From NCBI GenBank assembly GCA_032191485.1, contig JAVDOI010000001.1, positions 34,701,885 to 34,765,884 of the forward strand: a DNA stretch of 64,000 bases, given 5' to 3'. Source of the DNA: Leptoclinus maculatus. Its lineage: Eukaryota > Chordata > Actinopteri > Perciformes > Stichaeidae. Position numbers and translations under genes: made by a program. The notes beneath the pieces are model-generated. The model did no database searches and was not told the DNA's origin. It saw only the letters and a list, made by a program, of their open reading frames with translations. Shown piece by piece: positions 1 through 57,959 of the stretch (the first letter of the stretch is position 1; each line of letters begins with the position of its first letter).

Positions 1-2821
1 GTGTATATGATATTAAGTGTATTAGCATTAACACAACAGACTGTGTCTATATTAGCTGCTAGTGCTATGTGAAACCCATAGCATCAACGTTGCTCCTGCT
101 GTAGCTTCAGCCATGCTACTTTGAGTCATGTGTTGACTCCAGTAGCATAACAGAGCACCAGCAGACCTGGGACCAGCTGACCACCTGCCTACAAACGGAT
201 CATGAATGCATAAAAAAATATATAAATAAAAGCAAAGTAATGAGATTTCCCTAAAAATCGAACCAAGTAAGAGTAAAAAGTATACTGAAACCTATCAGTA
301 CAATTTACTCAAAAAGGTTTCTTGAGCACATGTAAGAAAGTAAATGTAACTGGTTACTACCCGCCGACAGACTACGAGATTTGAATCCAAATGTTTGCAG
401 ACTTATTGTGTCATTTATATTTAAGTGAACTCGTAGTGTTTAGAAGACCAACTAAATCATTTTAGCTTTCACAATTTACCATTTAGCATTTTTTAGTCAT
501 TATGTGACCAAGGGGAAGAGTATACAGACTGAAAAGCATTGTACAGATGACAGAACGTCAGTGAAATACACATGTAATGTGTGCTGTGTAGCAGTGATAG
601 AGAAGGTCATGTCTAGTGCTTACCAGGCCATGTATGTTGTACCCACTGTCATGCATTTCAGTTATTCTTTTTGTTAGTTTATAATTCTGCTCAGAATATT
701 TGCAAAACAATCACACAATGTGTTCATGTCACCACAGTACGATTACACTGTAGGTAGATAAACAATGTTATCGATCATTACGATCTTTGCCAACAAAGTG
801 TGCACTACAATGGCAGAGGACCAAACTTCAGCAACATTTGCATTGTATGAGGATATAATTGTATTTAAATACTTTAAAATAGTTATCAAATTACAGGATT
901 ATTCAAGTAAGATAGCACGTGATTTAATATAACTTTAAAGGAAATGAGGAGACAGGAAAAGAAGTTCATATATCGACATGTGAAGCTGTTGTTCAGATGT
1001 GTAGTCTTGAGCTGCTCTGCAGGAAATGCATTTGTAAAACTGGTGAATGTGTCGGAATGCAGAGGATTTTCTGCGCTATTGTCAAAACCGCCTTGAACGT
1101 GAAAAGTTTTTAAAACACTTGATCTCTTTTAGCTGACAGCTGCTTTGATATCAAGTTGTAGAAACACCGGTATGTCTTGAAATTTTCATGTGGATGATGA
1201 GACCTGTTTTTTTTTACAGACTGAAGTCTACGTCAATGTCTTCTCCTCCCTCTCAGTCGGTGTCAGACTGAATATACAATTAATATTTTGACTGCACCAC
1301 AGCATTTGATGTTGTGGCTTCATACTCAGCTCTCATTATTTTGGATGCAAAATGACACAATGACTGAGGATGAATTGCAAACTGTCTGCTGTAATTGGAG
1401 GGTATTTACAGATAGTGGAATCTGTGGAACAAAGAACTACAGACTTGTTTTTAAATGGTTGTCTGGTGTCGAGGTCAAACAGGGATCATCGTCTGATTAA
1501 AACAAGAATCGCTTGTCAGTTTTAGTTTGTAGTTAAATACCTGTGACTGCTACAGTGGCTGCCTGAAGTATCTCCGTGTAATAGTGAGGAGTTTGTTGCT
1601 CTGTATCTCTGTGAGAGATCAGTAGAGGATGCAAGTAGTCTCTACATTATTGAGGCAAAACACTAAAATGAACTTAATTTGGCTTACTTAGAAGTGTGGC
1701 AACATGCAAGCTCAGTATAAGACTGTTTAGAACTAGTGACTCTTTACATTAACCCTTAAATGTGTGTGTGTGTGTGTAAATTAAATACATTTTTAAACTC
1801 ACTGTTACTAGTATTAACAATGATAGTCAGCCAACAACATATTGCTATTAACTTATTGATTTATGTTCATATACATATTGTATATCACCAGTTATCACCT
1901 GCACAGTGTGAAAAAGAAACACTCTTACATCCCTCAGGTCTCTCAAGAAACACTATAAAATGTATATAGACAACACAAAACAAAGACCTCAGAAAATTGT
2001 TTCAAAAATGGCAGAGATCAAGGCCTTTATTGAATAAAAAGACCTAAAGACTCTGAAGACCCACGGTGTGCGTTTTAGAATTGACTACTCCTAGTAGTTG
2101 TCCTTTGACAGTTGCAGCATCTGTTACACAGTAAAGATCTCTCAACCGAGATTTTACCCTTTTATTGATTTTCACTAAAATTGTTACAACAGACAAATGC
2201 TTCCTTCTTTCCCCTCAGCGCGCAATACAGTGTAGAGTATGAAGAGGCAGGTACATTTCGAAAAAAACAACTCAGGTCTCTAGCAGTTTTTATCAAAAAT
2301 CTAAATCTGTACCAGGGTGAGTTAGCATTGCATGGAGGGGAGTTATCTCTGAGGTGGTAAAAATTATAATGAAAATCTTAATATCAGATGAAATTTAATA
2401 ATTGAGTGTGCTGCTGTGCCTCTGAAAACAAAGTTCATGTATAACCTGGAGGTTTATTGTTCTCTTTCAGCAACTTCTTTGTCAAGTGTCTTTGTTTGGT
2501 CTCCAGTGATTTCCTTTTTTTAGTATGTACATGGTGCATGTGCACATCTTTTCTCCTGCCTCTCCTCTGTGACGGTGCGAGGAGACCGCTATACTCTGTT
2601 GCCTTACTGTCGAAGCACACTTGCACAGTGCTGCACTCCACACACGCCGGAGTGCTGCTGGGAAGCTTCGGGAATACTTCACCTGTCTAAACACACACAA
2701 ACACATACACTAGATTTTTCCTCGGCTATTTGATTTGTGCTTTACCTGAGCTGGCACCAAGGTGAGTTTACTGAGTGTGTACTCGGGAGGAAAGCGCTCT
2801 CCAAACAGCAAGGTTACAGTA

Positions 2822-2860
2822 AGTCACATGACTACTTGATGAAAAACAAGTCATGTGACT
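2822..2860. promoter_or_regulatory. Inverted pair of TCACATGA E-box palindromes
   Basis: AGTCACATGACT at 2822-2833 and its exact reverse complement AGTCATGTGACT at 2849-2860 are separated by 15 bp. Each core is close to the M-box/E-box recognised by MITF/TFE bHLH-zip factors (TCATGTGA). The two arms could also fold as a hairpin. Regulatory function is inference only. Confidence 0.3.
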
Positions 2861-4549
2861 CATTGTCATTGTGATGTCTTTGAACACATTTCAGTGAGGT
2901 TGTGCTAGCATGTTTGTCAATCGTCTATACTGTATGTGCAGCACTTACACAATACACCAAACAGACTACGTCGCCAATGTTACCCTGTCCAAACAACACC
3001 AACGTGCCCTAACCGCTGCTTTAGGGATTCACCTCTGAGGAAACAGTCTCTGTAGGCTAATTAATCACAGCAGTGAAATGGATGGGCCTTTAGGCGTACT
3101 TGCCAGGATTGAAAGACTTTCAGAACTTTTATGGTGCCCTTCGTCTAATCACAGCGTTGTCTTATCAAGTGCTGAGCAGTAAAACTTTTAACAACTGTGT
3201 GTTGAATTTTAGGAGTTGAAGACATTCTGCCTCAGGCTTGTACTGTTCGCTGTGCACTGCTCTTTCAACCTGGTTGTTAGTTGACTTTTTCATGATTTGT
3301 TAATGTTTCACAGAGTACGTTTTAAATGATAATACAGCTATGTCATTGTGCTGTGTAAAAGATGAATAACTGTATTCGATACGGTAGACTACTACATTTG
3401 GTATTGTAAATATAGGAGTTCTTAGTTAACATCAATAAACTTTCGTTACAGCTTGCATACATTATTATAGGGAATACGTCCGTTTGCTTTGGCAAAATCT
3501 CCAATTACATACATCAGTAGTAACATTTTACACAGTAGCTACCTCAACATTGAGAGCCAATCATTTATAGCCGTTTATGCTGCATTCACATGGAATCAGG
3601 CAGATGGCGAGGGAAAAAAATATACAAATAGTCCGACAGAATGGAAGAGCGGTAAAGGAAACACGCATGACCAAATGTTGCTATGGTGAGTTAAATAATA
3701 TTGTGTCTTCTATTTTATGTAATTATTCTAATAATGCATTTAGCTATAAAATACAGTTTTCGCTTAATATTTTATAGCAAACTTAAACAACTTTCTTTAT
3801 TGTGATGGACCTATATCTGGTTGTAAATTAATACGTTTATATATTTCAACTTTGGACCATTACCGTGGTATTCTCTGCCAGCCTCACCTAATTGCACCGT
3901 CCGGCTCTATAATGCTTCACCTTTCCAGCTCTTGATTGCTTGAATAAATTATTTTGAAATGAATAATTAGCTAACTCAAAATATTAAAATTACTGTTAAT
4001 GATGATAATGAAGCTTCATATGTCAATCTCAGACATGAGAACGGCCAATCTTCTATTCTAACATTTTTGTTTTTGCCTCTTTGGGGCAGCAGAACAAATT
4101 CTGAGCACATTTCCATTATACATACCTTTTGAGTTGATAGCGTGAATTTGTTAGCAAACAGTTGCTTATTGACACAACCACTTACGGAGCAACATCATCA
4201 TTTATTTAAAATCATATTTCTGGGAAATATAACTCCAGTATTCACTCTTTTTTTTATCTCAATATAAAAATGTCCTCATGTGTAAGAGAGGAATTGCATG
4301 ATTTAATTTTACAGGATACACACTCTCTAACTACTGGTACAATCGTTTCCTTCACCTTCCAAAGACATTTACTAGAAGCCCGTGCCTTTCCAGAAGCAGT
4401 TATTTTTGTTTTGGTTCATAATGTAATCCCTTCACACCTGCCTCCACATTGTTGTCTTAGTTCTTCCGTGGCTGACTGTCTGTCACTTGTATGTTAAAAC
4501 AATCTGCTCATGAATATTAACCTTCACCAATCTGCTTGAAACACATGCA

Positions 4550-4552
<3 letters not shown>

Positions 4553-4628
<76 letters not shown>

Positions 4629-4641
4629 ATCACACACACAC
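4553..4641. repeat. (CA)n microsatellite, interrupted
   Basis: Two long CA runs split by one CT step, followed by ataat and a short third CA run. A simple dinucleotide repeat in intron 1. Confidence 0.95.
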
Positions 4642-6449
4642 TTAACCTTGTCTTTTGCTTGCAGTGTCACTGAGGACTTAAAGCCTTTTCTTTCCTCTTT
4701 GGGTCTTTGAAGCTTCTTGGTTTATGTTCATTCCTCACTATTTCAGGTCATGTCTGAGATTTATTGGCCTTTATTGTGTTCTGAAATTTGAGAGACATAT
4801 TCATTTAGAATAGATTAAACAAAAACAGCAGAAATCACAGCTATTACAAATAGTATTAATTAAAAGAAGAAACCATTCCCATCTCTTTTCCTAGCTTGCA
4901 TTTTACTCTGTCCGCACTAACCTGAAATACTGAAGGTACATAATGAAATTTGTCTCTTTTTTATTGTTGTGTAGCCTCGGTGCTGCTGGGGACTGATGAC
5001 TTCTCTTTTAATGAAATCATTAACAGATAATACCAGCACCAATTTTCATTAGATTTAATTTCCTGGTGACTAGAACATTTTGATTAACAATATGCAATTA
5101 TTACCTGACATCCTTTTCAATTAAGTAAATGAATATGAATTCAATTATTGACTGGCATCTTTTATTCTTAGAAACCAACTGTTTGCACTAGTATAGGTTG
5201 TATGAATTTAAGCTTGTTTCTTTATACTGTACTGAGGCAACCCATCATACATCTAACAGCCCTTGGCACTAATCTCAGTGCAAATATTATTCCAGATTTT
5301 TCTCAACTTCACTGGGTTGCCACCACCAGCCTCTCACCCACACCCCCATATTTTCACAGACCAGAGATATTACTGTGCTGTGCAATAACACTAAAGCTCT
5401 GTAATATTCAGACCCGACTGTGGTTGAATCCCTGCATAATGTTCCAACAGGTACTAGACCTCAATGAAATGGCTGTAATAAATTAAAAACATCTTGCTCC
5501 GGTAACATGTTTTTTTTTCACAACATAATCACTGAGATTTCAGAGGTACAGGCTGCAATCATATAAGTGCAGTTGGGAAACTTTTGTATATTTGTGAAGA
5601 TGAAATCATTGCCTTACATAGTGTTTTTTTTTTATTTTGGCATTCAAATTGCTTGCCTAAAGCTGGGTAAAGCTCCCTGACTGTTAAACACACTCGGAAA
5701 GTTTGCTTCTGAAGTGCATTAAAACCTCTTGGAAGCAGGACAGAATCTTTAACAGATGCCACCGCTGTTTTATAGAGTCTGGACATGATCTGAGTCTATC
5801 AACAAGGGCCACGAGCAGTAATATACTTTTTGTCACACTAAATGTGTGTTTGTGGGATGTGTCTCTGCTCTCAGTGCTGTCAGTGTTGCTCAGCTATAAA
5901 ACGAGTCAGGAATGCACTCATTTTGAACCCTTCAGTTTTCAGTCCTTTAAGCACAAAGTCATTCTACAATCTTCTGTCGTGCAAAAAAAAAAAGTTCACT
6001 TACTACAAAGATGATCACACATTAGCCCTTGATTAATTATTAAAGGAAGCTTGTGCGTGTTGCTCTAGCAATACCTTTAGGGAAATTAGTTTCACTTATT
6101 TCTCCGCGTAGTTTAAAGAGCAAGGTCAGCTACAGGACATAATGCCAGCTGCTGGTAGGGATTGAAGCTTTTGTTTCAAGGACATCAGAGCTTCTCATCA
6201 TGTGTACTATATGAACTCCCAGTGTTTCTGTTGAAGGACAGCCAATCAGTCTCTGGAAATGACAGACCACCCTTCACCTGCTAACATACATTACAGCACA
6301 AGGGAAAGCAGCATTCATCACAGTGATTATATTAGCACTATCATTTTTCCACAGCCCTTAAATGTCACCTTATGCACTACCTTACTGGTGGCTTGAGAAA
6401 CTGTGGCCTAGACAAATATTCATGCTATTTGTCTTCCTCTGCTTCCTAG

Positions 6450-50830
<44,381 letters not shown>

Positions 50831-51270
50831 ATAGATGAAGTTGGTTTTTTTGTGTGCACATGTGTATGGAAGGATAAGAATTAGGAGTCTGACAGAAGAG
50901 CAGTGCGTTGTTGAACACGATCCTTTTGAGCACCACGATGTCCTCTGATGAGCCGAGTCGACATCACATCATAAATGTTAAACATTTTATTTTGCCTACA
51001 GGATCAGCCATAGTTGGCGGATATTTTGCAGATTTGACAAGGTAGTATATTAGGTATATTTTGTGGTAAATATAGTACAGTCAGATTTTCGTTGACTTAA
51101 AAGATGTCATGGGTCCAATATGTTTTTGTACTTTGTTCATAATTGCTACTGTGTAGCAAGTTCTCTGAACTTGTGCCTGCTGTAATTATTTTTATTTAGT
51201 GTCTCAGGTTTGTAGGTTTACTATGCGATTCAGCTGAACAGTTGTGGGAAAATGTTGGAATAAATCTGAA
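50831..51270 (+). promoter_or_regulatory. galnt18: galnt18 3' UTR with poly(A) signal
   Basis: Non-coding AT-rich sequence after the stop. An AATAAA hexamer at 51259-51264 is the first good poly(A) signal, which would give a 3' UTR of roughly 450 nt. A weaker ATTAAA at 51407-51412 could serve as an alternative site, and in that longer form a Pumilio-type TGTAAATA at 51292-51299 would also be transcribed. The true end is inferred. Confidence 0.7.
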
Positions 51271-53694
51271 AATGATAGATTATTTTCTACATGTAAATAT
51301 TTTGATTATTTGTAATATATAACAGTAAAATAACTGATGTAAACTACTGAGTGCAAGTGTTTTTTTCTGTTCAAATCTTAACAAAAAGGTTTGCCCTACC
51401 ATTGAAATTAAAAGAATTTGAACTTGGTATCAATCCCAAATATATTTTTATTGAATGTCAAACATTTTGAATGTGTACGTTGGCCCTGGGAGTTCAATGC
51501 ACTGCAACTTCAGAAAACATATGCAAATACACAAAACTCAAGCAAAGGTAGAAAAACCTCTTCACCGGTCTACAGCGTAACGGAATGCACTGCAAAGTCA
51601 GACAACACAACCAAATATAGAAATGTTGCAAGTTGCAGAGAACTGAGTTATAATACAAGTTTCCAGGTGACAATTAAAACTGATGAAGATACCCATGCAC
51701 GCGTGTCGTTGCTGTGGTTTGTGGATGATGTAGTTACTCATGATTTTCACCGCGTCTCCCACAGGAGGTGTGGCGTGAGCAGCACGTTTGCAGAGCTGCT
51801 GTAACGCCTTTCATAGCTTGTCAAGCTGATTATGTTTTCTTAATTTGCATTTGTTTTTTTCTATTTGCGTTTTAGTTGCAGTGTGTTGAACTCTCAGGGC
51901 CACCATAGATATGGCTGTTAAAATGACCTTTTATTGAGCAATACAGACTGATGTACACGCACACACACACACACACAAAGCATTTAGAAAATAGAGTCAT
52001 GGAAGCGGTGTCAGTTTGTAATGACAAATGCAAGGGCAGAAGCAGAGAAACGGGGCTGCTTTCTGCTCCGACTGTTGTGTGCACCTGGGGAGGAGACGAG
52101 TGGCACAGCCTGTTTTCAACATGTCAGTCCTCATTACCATCCACATTCAAGCAGAGCTCGGCAAACCATGGCATTAAATATACATGGAAACCTACTTTCA
52201 TCAAAAGGACCTCCCTCACTAACACGTCTTAATATATGCAATAAGAGCGCCTCTGCATGCTCAAACTTTTGAATGAAAGCAATTCAACAAAACAGTATTC
52301 GCATGCACATTACTTACGCTTTTAGTTGACCTCTCGTACTGATTGCCTAGTGGTGCTCGCTCCAAACATTACTTTCAGCTTTAAAAAGGCTGTAGATAGG
52401 GAATCTGTGTGTATATTTGCTTAATATTATATTATCATGCATACATTTATCACCCTTGTTGATTTAGAACACCATCTTGTGCCACAAAATGACTTGAAAT
52501 AGGTTTTTCATCTTTTTTTTAGGTTGGCACGAAGTACACTGGTGAGATTATATTCCCTTGTAAATGTGCAGTAAAAGATACATCCAACCGTATCCCACAG
52601 TGATGGAGCAGTCTGAGCATGAGTCACACGCAACACCTCTGAGAAGAGCTGGCCTGATTTTGATGAAGCCGGGGTGATAATATGTCTGTCTTCCCTTTGA
52701 GATCTAGTATCTGCAAAATTACAGGCATTTGCCTTGATATGAGAATTAAAGACAGATTTTTAATGAGTACCTCTTCTGACTGTCTGGAGCAACTGTCCTG
52801 AACCTTTTATTCATATGAGCAATTTGTTGTAGAAAACAGGTTTTATTGTGAAGAGCTTCTTCATTTTGAATTTAGTATCAGATTTTGCCTTTTAGATGAA
52901 AAATTATGTAAAAACTATTTGGACCAAAAGGGCAGTGTGTATTATTTGTGGGGGAAAAGAAGGTTTACTGTAAAACAAATTATATTGTTCTAATTGGTGT
53001 GAATGCTGGAAGCACATCACCCCCTCCCCACCACCAACCTTTCAAAATAAAATAAACTACATCTTAACAGGAAGCTCAGAATGAGGCGTGTTTTTCCAAA
53101 TTAAATCACCCAACTCTCACTGTATCTTAACAGGAAACTAGGGCTGGAATTAATTCTTTCAAAATATTAGCCAGAGAAAGTAACTGTGCCTTAACAGGGA
53201 ACTTAGGAAGAGGCTATTTTCTTTTTCTTTTTCAAAACAACAGTTCCAAACTCTCATTTTGAACAGGAAGCTCCAGATGAGGCAATACAGTTTAGTGTCT
53301 GCTTTTCAAAAAACCTTGAAATATTCCACATCTTTCGTACATTATTGGTATTATTTAACTTTTAAAGCCAGCAATGCAATGTCATCAGCTTTTCAAAATC
53401 CAGTATTCACACTCGCAATTTGTCTTGAAATGGCATTCTCCTGTTCTTTTAGCTTTGCTACTCTAAGTGCAAAGAGATCCTTTGGGACTTGAGATTTGGG
53501 TATAAACTCTAGCTGTATTTAGCTCAGATGAAGCTTGAGTTTACTGCACGCAAATTCCTTTTCATGACATAGCCCTTATACGCCCTTAGACTTACACACT
53601 AAGCATTTTTGTACTAGGTCATATTAAAAGTATTTACAACAGTTTGTAAAGTCGCTGTCCTGACTCAATAGCAGGCTAATTTTGATACTGTAGT

Positions 53695-53880
53695 GCAGAG
53701 CAGTATCAGCAGGGCTGTGTCCCCCGTTTCCAGTCTTTATGTGCTAACATAACTAGTTATTGGCGGTAACTTCATATTTAGCTTACAGATATGAGAGTGG
53801 TATAGATATTTTCATCTAAATCTCGACAATAAAGCAAATAAGCATACTTCCAAAACTGTTGAACAATTCCTTGAGATCAA
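53695..53880 (+). repeat. Half copy of the foldback repeat family
   Basis: gggctgtgtcccccgtttcc, then ggtaacttcatatttagctt, cagatatgagagtggtatag and aaagcaaataagcatacttc. This matches the right arm of 63349-63762 with extra body; the left arm is missing. Confidence 0.65.
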
Positions 53881-55227
53881 ATCAACGTCAACGTCAACGT
53901 CAACATCTCTCTCTCTCTCTCTCTCTACTTCTATAACTCATCTTTTTGTCTCTTGTGGGAGGAGGCTCTGAGAGGCAACCCATCATGTCTTGTCATTATT
54001 TTCTGTGCTCGACATTGAGAAATAAAACATTGAGGAATATATTCCTGGCAGAAGTCTTGGTGTGATCAGGGGAATCAGCTGAGTTGTTAATACCTCATGG
54101 CAAAAAGAAGCAGCTTGTCAGAAGTGAGAATAACACCCCTCAGGATCCAGAGAGGAGGTTTTCTCTGTTCTCTCTCCTGCAGGTGAGCCACAAGTAGCTG
54201 AAGGGAAGCTGTCAATACCTGCAGGGCATACGGGACAACACACAGAAAGGTAAACTGGGAATAGTCCAAGCAGCTATACTTCTCAGTTGAAAATAAACAT
54301 AAACCCTGCCAAAGATGAAATTAATCTTCATTTACAATAAACAGGAAGACAACAGTGTTAGAGGGAGGATGCTTTAAGCCGGAAAAAAAATGATTTACCA
54401 GAACAATACATGTGGGCGAGAAATATGTGTTCACCGTGCAGCCAAAATGCTTCACATGTGGATAAATGTCACTGTTAATTGTTTTCTGTGAAAGTGAATC
54501 TGACTTGTAACTACGTTGCCATGCCTACAAGTCCTAAACTGCACATTCTCCGATATCCCCAGGCGACGGACCATAGGTGAGCGCGTTAGCTGACAGGATG
54601 TAATTGCCCGCAGATGCAGATGTAACTTTAATCTTTTCCTCTTTTTATTTCACACTTGAATGCTTTGACCTATGCAAATTAACAGGCTGACAAATCTATT
54701 TATTTTTGTGCATATCTGTCCGTGCTGTATGTGAGGTAAAAGAACGTAATGGTGGATAAGAGATTTGCTACAGGGGAAATTAAGCTCATTGGGAGGCCTT
54801 AAGTAATCATGAAAAGGCTGAACGTGAAGGGTAAATCCTCTCTAATCACACAGGCAAACATGTTTCAGTACATGAGATTACACTGAATTAATGCAATCTT
54901 GTTCTGTGCCCATACTGTCTGCTTAAAGTTGCCGAATTAATCAAAAAGATGAATAATTTATAAATTAGCTATTAGTTCAACTCTTAATTGTATTAATTAC
55001 CATACAATTTGGGGGCAGAATAAGTTGCATCTAAATCACAGACATTTTTGCACTTTATAAAGTTGATATGGCATTATTTTTATGTTAACAAATTCAGTAT
55101 CCAGCAGTTACGGAGCAACATTAGCATTCACTGGCGTTGTGTTTCAGGCCACCTGGTGAATAGTAACAGTCCTCTTCTGTTAGCTCTGTTTTGGTCTCCA
55201 CCATCTCCTGAGAGAAATATCTGCCTC

Positions 55228-55476
55228 ATGTGACGCCCCTCCCACTGTCCTGGAGGCTGCTCTGTCAACCTTGGCAGGCAGTTGGCTGATATTTGAGGGT
55301 CATTATCTTGATTAAGCTCACTTGGACCTTCCAGGCTATAAAAGCTGGTCCATGTGTTCACTGTCTCCTCAGCAGACAGTCACCCAGCATTGTTGCCTTC
55401 GAGTTTTGCACCTTCAACAATTCCACAGCATTTTGCCGATATACACACTCCACTGTTTGTTTTGTGTTAACTGACA
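55228..55476 (+). promoter_or_regulatory. TATA-containing, possible solo-LTR-like stretch
   Basis: tgtgacgcccctcccactg at the left, a good TATA box in ggctataaaagctgg near 55335-55349, and tgttaactgaca at the right, giving TG...CA ends. There is no target duplication and no homologous partner in the window, so both the LTR and promoter readings are tentative. Confidence 0.25.
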
Positions 55477-57377
55477 TTTAATAACTGTGTTGGTTTGAAG
55501 TATATAACCTTGCGTCGACTCCCTCCTTGTTAAATTCATTATTAGCTGCTGAATGCTCCGCTGTGTTCACCAGCTAGTTGCCAACTTTGTCTGTTTGTTG
55601 CATTGCTGGGCCGGTAGTAAATAGTGAGTTTATAGCTTTTTTGCTGAATATAGCTGCCTGCTGCATGCAGAAGCTGAAATGCAGCGTAGAACTGATGGGA
55701 ACTGCAGAGTCAGGTGATACATGTGGTTTCAGCACTACAAAGTGACACATTTCACATTACAGATAATCATTAAAACCATTGTTAATATAGAAATATTGAC
55801 TAGTGCAGCTTTAAAACCTTTACTTGCATAAATCTGTCATGCTATTTTTCTTTTTCCCAGTTGAATACTGCAGGTCATTAATAGTCACTTTGTTTTCAGC
55901 AGTTAAAACAATGAGCCTAAATATTACATAATTTAGCTTTCTATATCTGCCATTCAAAAACATACATTTTATGAAGCCAGCGGGGATCTCAATATACTTT
56001 ACTTGTGCTACTATTGTTATATTCAATAACTGTTAACAAGTGAGATGATGTACATAGACAATGACTGTACCGCAGTCATTGTGACATTTTTTCCATTTCA
56101 ATTTAACTGGCTTTTGACAGTGATGGACGAGGCACCAAGAGGAAGCCTATAAATCAGAATAAACAGTGAAATGGGTATTGACTGTATTATTTGCACTCTA
56201 TTTGCTTTTAGCTTTTAGTAACTTCTCACTGAAGTTAAATCTGTAGAAAGTCTTTGTTATTATTATTGCTCTTTTGAAGAAGGTAGCTATGCCACTGCAT
56301 CACTCATCATGACCTTGATTTACATCATGTGTGTCAAACCTGCTGAATCCCTTTTTACAATAATTTGTAATAAGACTTTTTGTATTTGTGTATTTTTTTG
56401 CTTTGCTACTACTGATTGTATCTGTCTTTCTGTCTACACATGTGTGAAATGTGATCAATAGATATGAACTAAAATCAATCAATAAACTGCAATCACAATT
56501 AGTTTTTGCTTCAAAAGTTAATCAAAGCAAAGCCATAGGAAACTTATTCTGAAGGGCAGGGTAATTCAATTGGTGCTTGTCACACACATGGTAGGTACAT
56601 TATCTTAGATCAGAAACATATTTATGGTCAATTTTGCTGTGACAACAATAGTAGCCTTCTGACTGCTCACTGACAATATCCACCCCTGACATCGCTAGCC
56701 CGACGAATTTTAGACTTTGATCTAAATGAGTAGAAAATGCTGCAGTCCATGAAGTCACATCGTAGACACACTCCAACAATGTCTAATCACTGCAATCTGA
56801 ATTTAGACTCTGCCTCTCCACTCCTGCAGGGCTGCTGAGAAAGACATCTTGTGAGCATTGAAGCAAAACTCTATTTCTATTCTTGTCCTCCTGCGCACAG
56901 AGCTGCATTTGATACAAGATCCTCCCGAACACGAATTGATCATGAAGCAAAAGATGATACTGCTTCTGTTCTTCCACTGGATTTAGATCTCTCTGAAAGA
57001 TGTCAGTTTGTCGAAGTAAACACTAAGAGCTCTGCACAGCATATGTATGTATTAAAGTTTTGTGGTTTCATGCCGATTATAGATATCAGAGTTGTTGTGT
57101 CATCTGTTTTTTGGATTCACATGAATCCAAAGACATGCGACTGTCACCCTCAAGTGTGTGCTATTCTGAATTATCCTGAATGCAGATAACATTAAAGACA
57201 TGACGGCTTCTCTGCACCTGTCTCACACAATCAACCTGTCTGTCTTTGTCTGTCTTATTCACTGGCCAACTGTTGTCAACTGTTATCAAGTGTTATCAAG
57301 AACTGCACTTGAGTAAAAATTGTATTGATATTATTAATAGTATTTACATTTTATGCTTATTTACACTCCAATACATT

Positions 57378-57502
57378 TGTCTTGTCCGTGGATCCCCTGT
57401 TATGTCCTATGAGTTTCCTGTGTTGTTTAAGTGTTAAATAAATATCGTTTGCACGCTACTCTGCCTGGTCTGCGCTTGAGTCCTTCACCATGCCCCGTGA
57501 CA
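57378..57502 (+). repeat. Left 125-bp terminal repeat
   Basis: Begins tgtcttgtccgtggatcccc and ends caccatgccccgtgaca. Contains aataaatatcg (poly(A) signal). It could be a truncated LTR if the full one is longer, but the match to the right copy begins exactly at TG. Confidence 0.85.
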
Positions 57503-57959
57503 GAATGATCTGGCCTCAAATGGACTCAGCAGACCACAGTGTGGAGTGCCGTCTCCCGGAGTGGTATACTCAGGTTATGGGAACCCGCCTGGCCGTTGGA
57601 GGGCCTCGGAGTGTCCAAGAGGCAAACCGCGACTTGGTGGACTCAGTGGACCAATGTGTTGAGGGTTTTTCCCCTGAGTGGCATGAACAGTTTGCGGGGA
57701 CCCGTCTGGCCTTGGGAGGTCCTCGGAGTGTCCAGAAGGCGAACCGTGACCTGATGGACATCCCATTCAACCCTCGTAGGAGGCAGAGACAGAGGAAGGG
57801 TCAGACCCCCGTTCCCGCTGGGCCGCAGCGATCCCCCGTTCCCGCTGGGCCGCAGCGTTCCCCTGTTTCCGTCTCCACTGGGCCGCAGCTAACTCCAGCT
57901 CCCCGTGTCCTGCCGCCGCTGCCTCAGAGCAGCAGCGACCTCCAGTTCCAGTTGCAGCA

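Larger units (their letters stand above)
1..6449. other. Part of galnt18 intron 1, no exon recognised
   Basis: AT-rich DNA with no ORF resembling the GALNT18 N-terminus (short tail, hydrophobic anchor, charged coiled stem). By length comparison with the human protein a single upstream coding exon is missing, so this stretch is read as the 3' part of intron 1. It contains a CA microsatellite and a paired E-box palindrome, listed separately. Confidence 0.7.
51271..57377. other. Downstream region without a recognised gene
   Basis: AT-rich DNA with scattered short ORFs, none with family features. Contents: short CA (51957-51977) and CT (53907-53927) repeats, half of a foldback repeat (53695-53880), and a TATA-containing stretch at 55228-55476. 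Expected galnt18 neighbours of other vertebrates are not seen. Confidence 0.7.

Noticed and set aside
6362..6449. ATG at 6362 as the galnt18 start codon
   Set aside because: It lies upstream of a good acceptor at 6448-6449. The peptide it would add has no family similarity, and exon 2 enters in mid-codon, which demands an upstream exon.
56851..57189. 112-aa ORF before the LTR-like element
   Set aside because: No recognisable domain, no promoter or splice support, and ordinary length for a chance ORF in this window.
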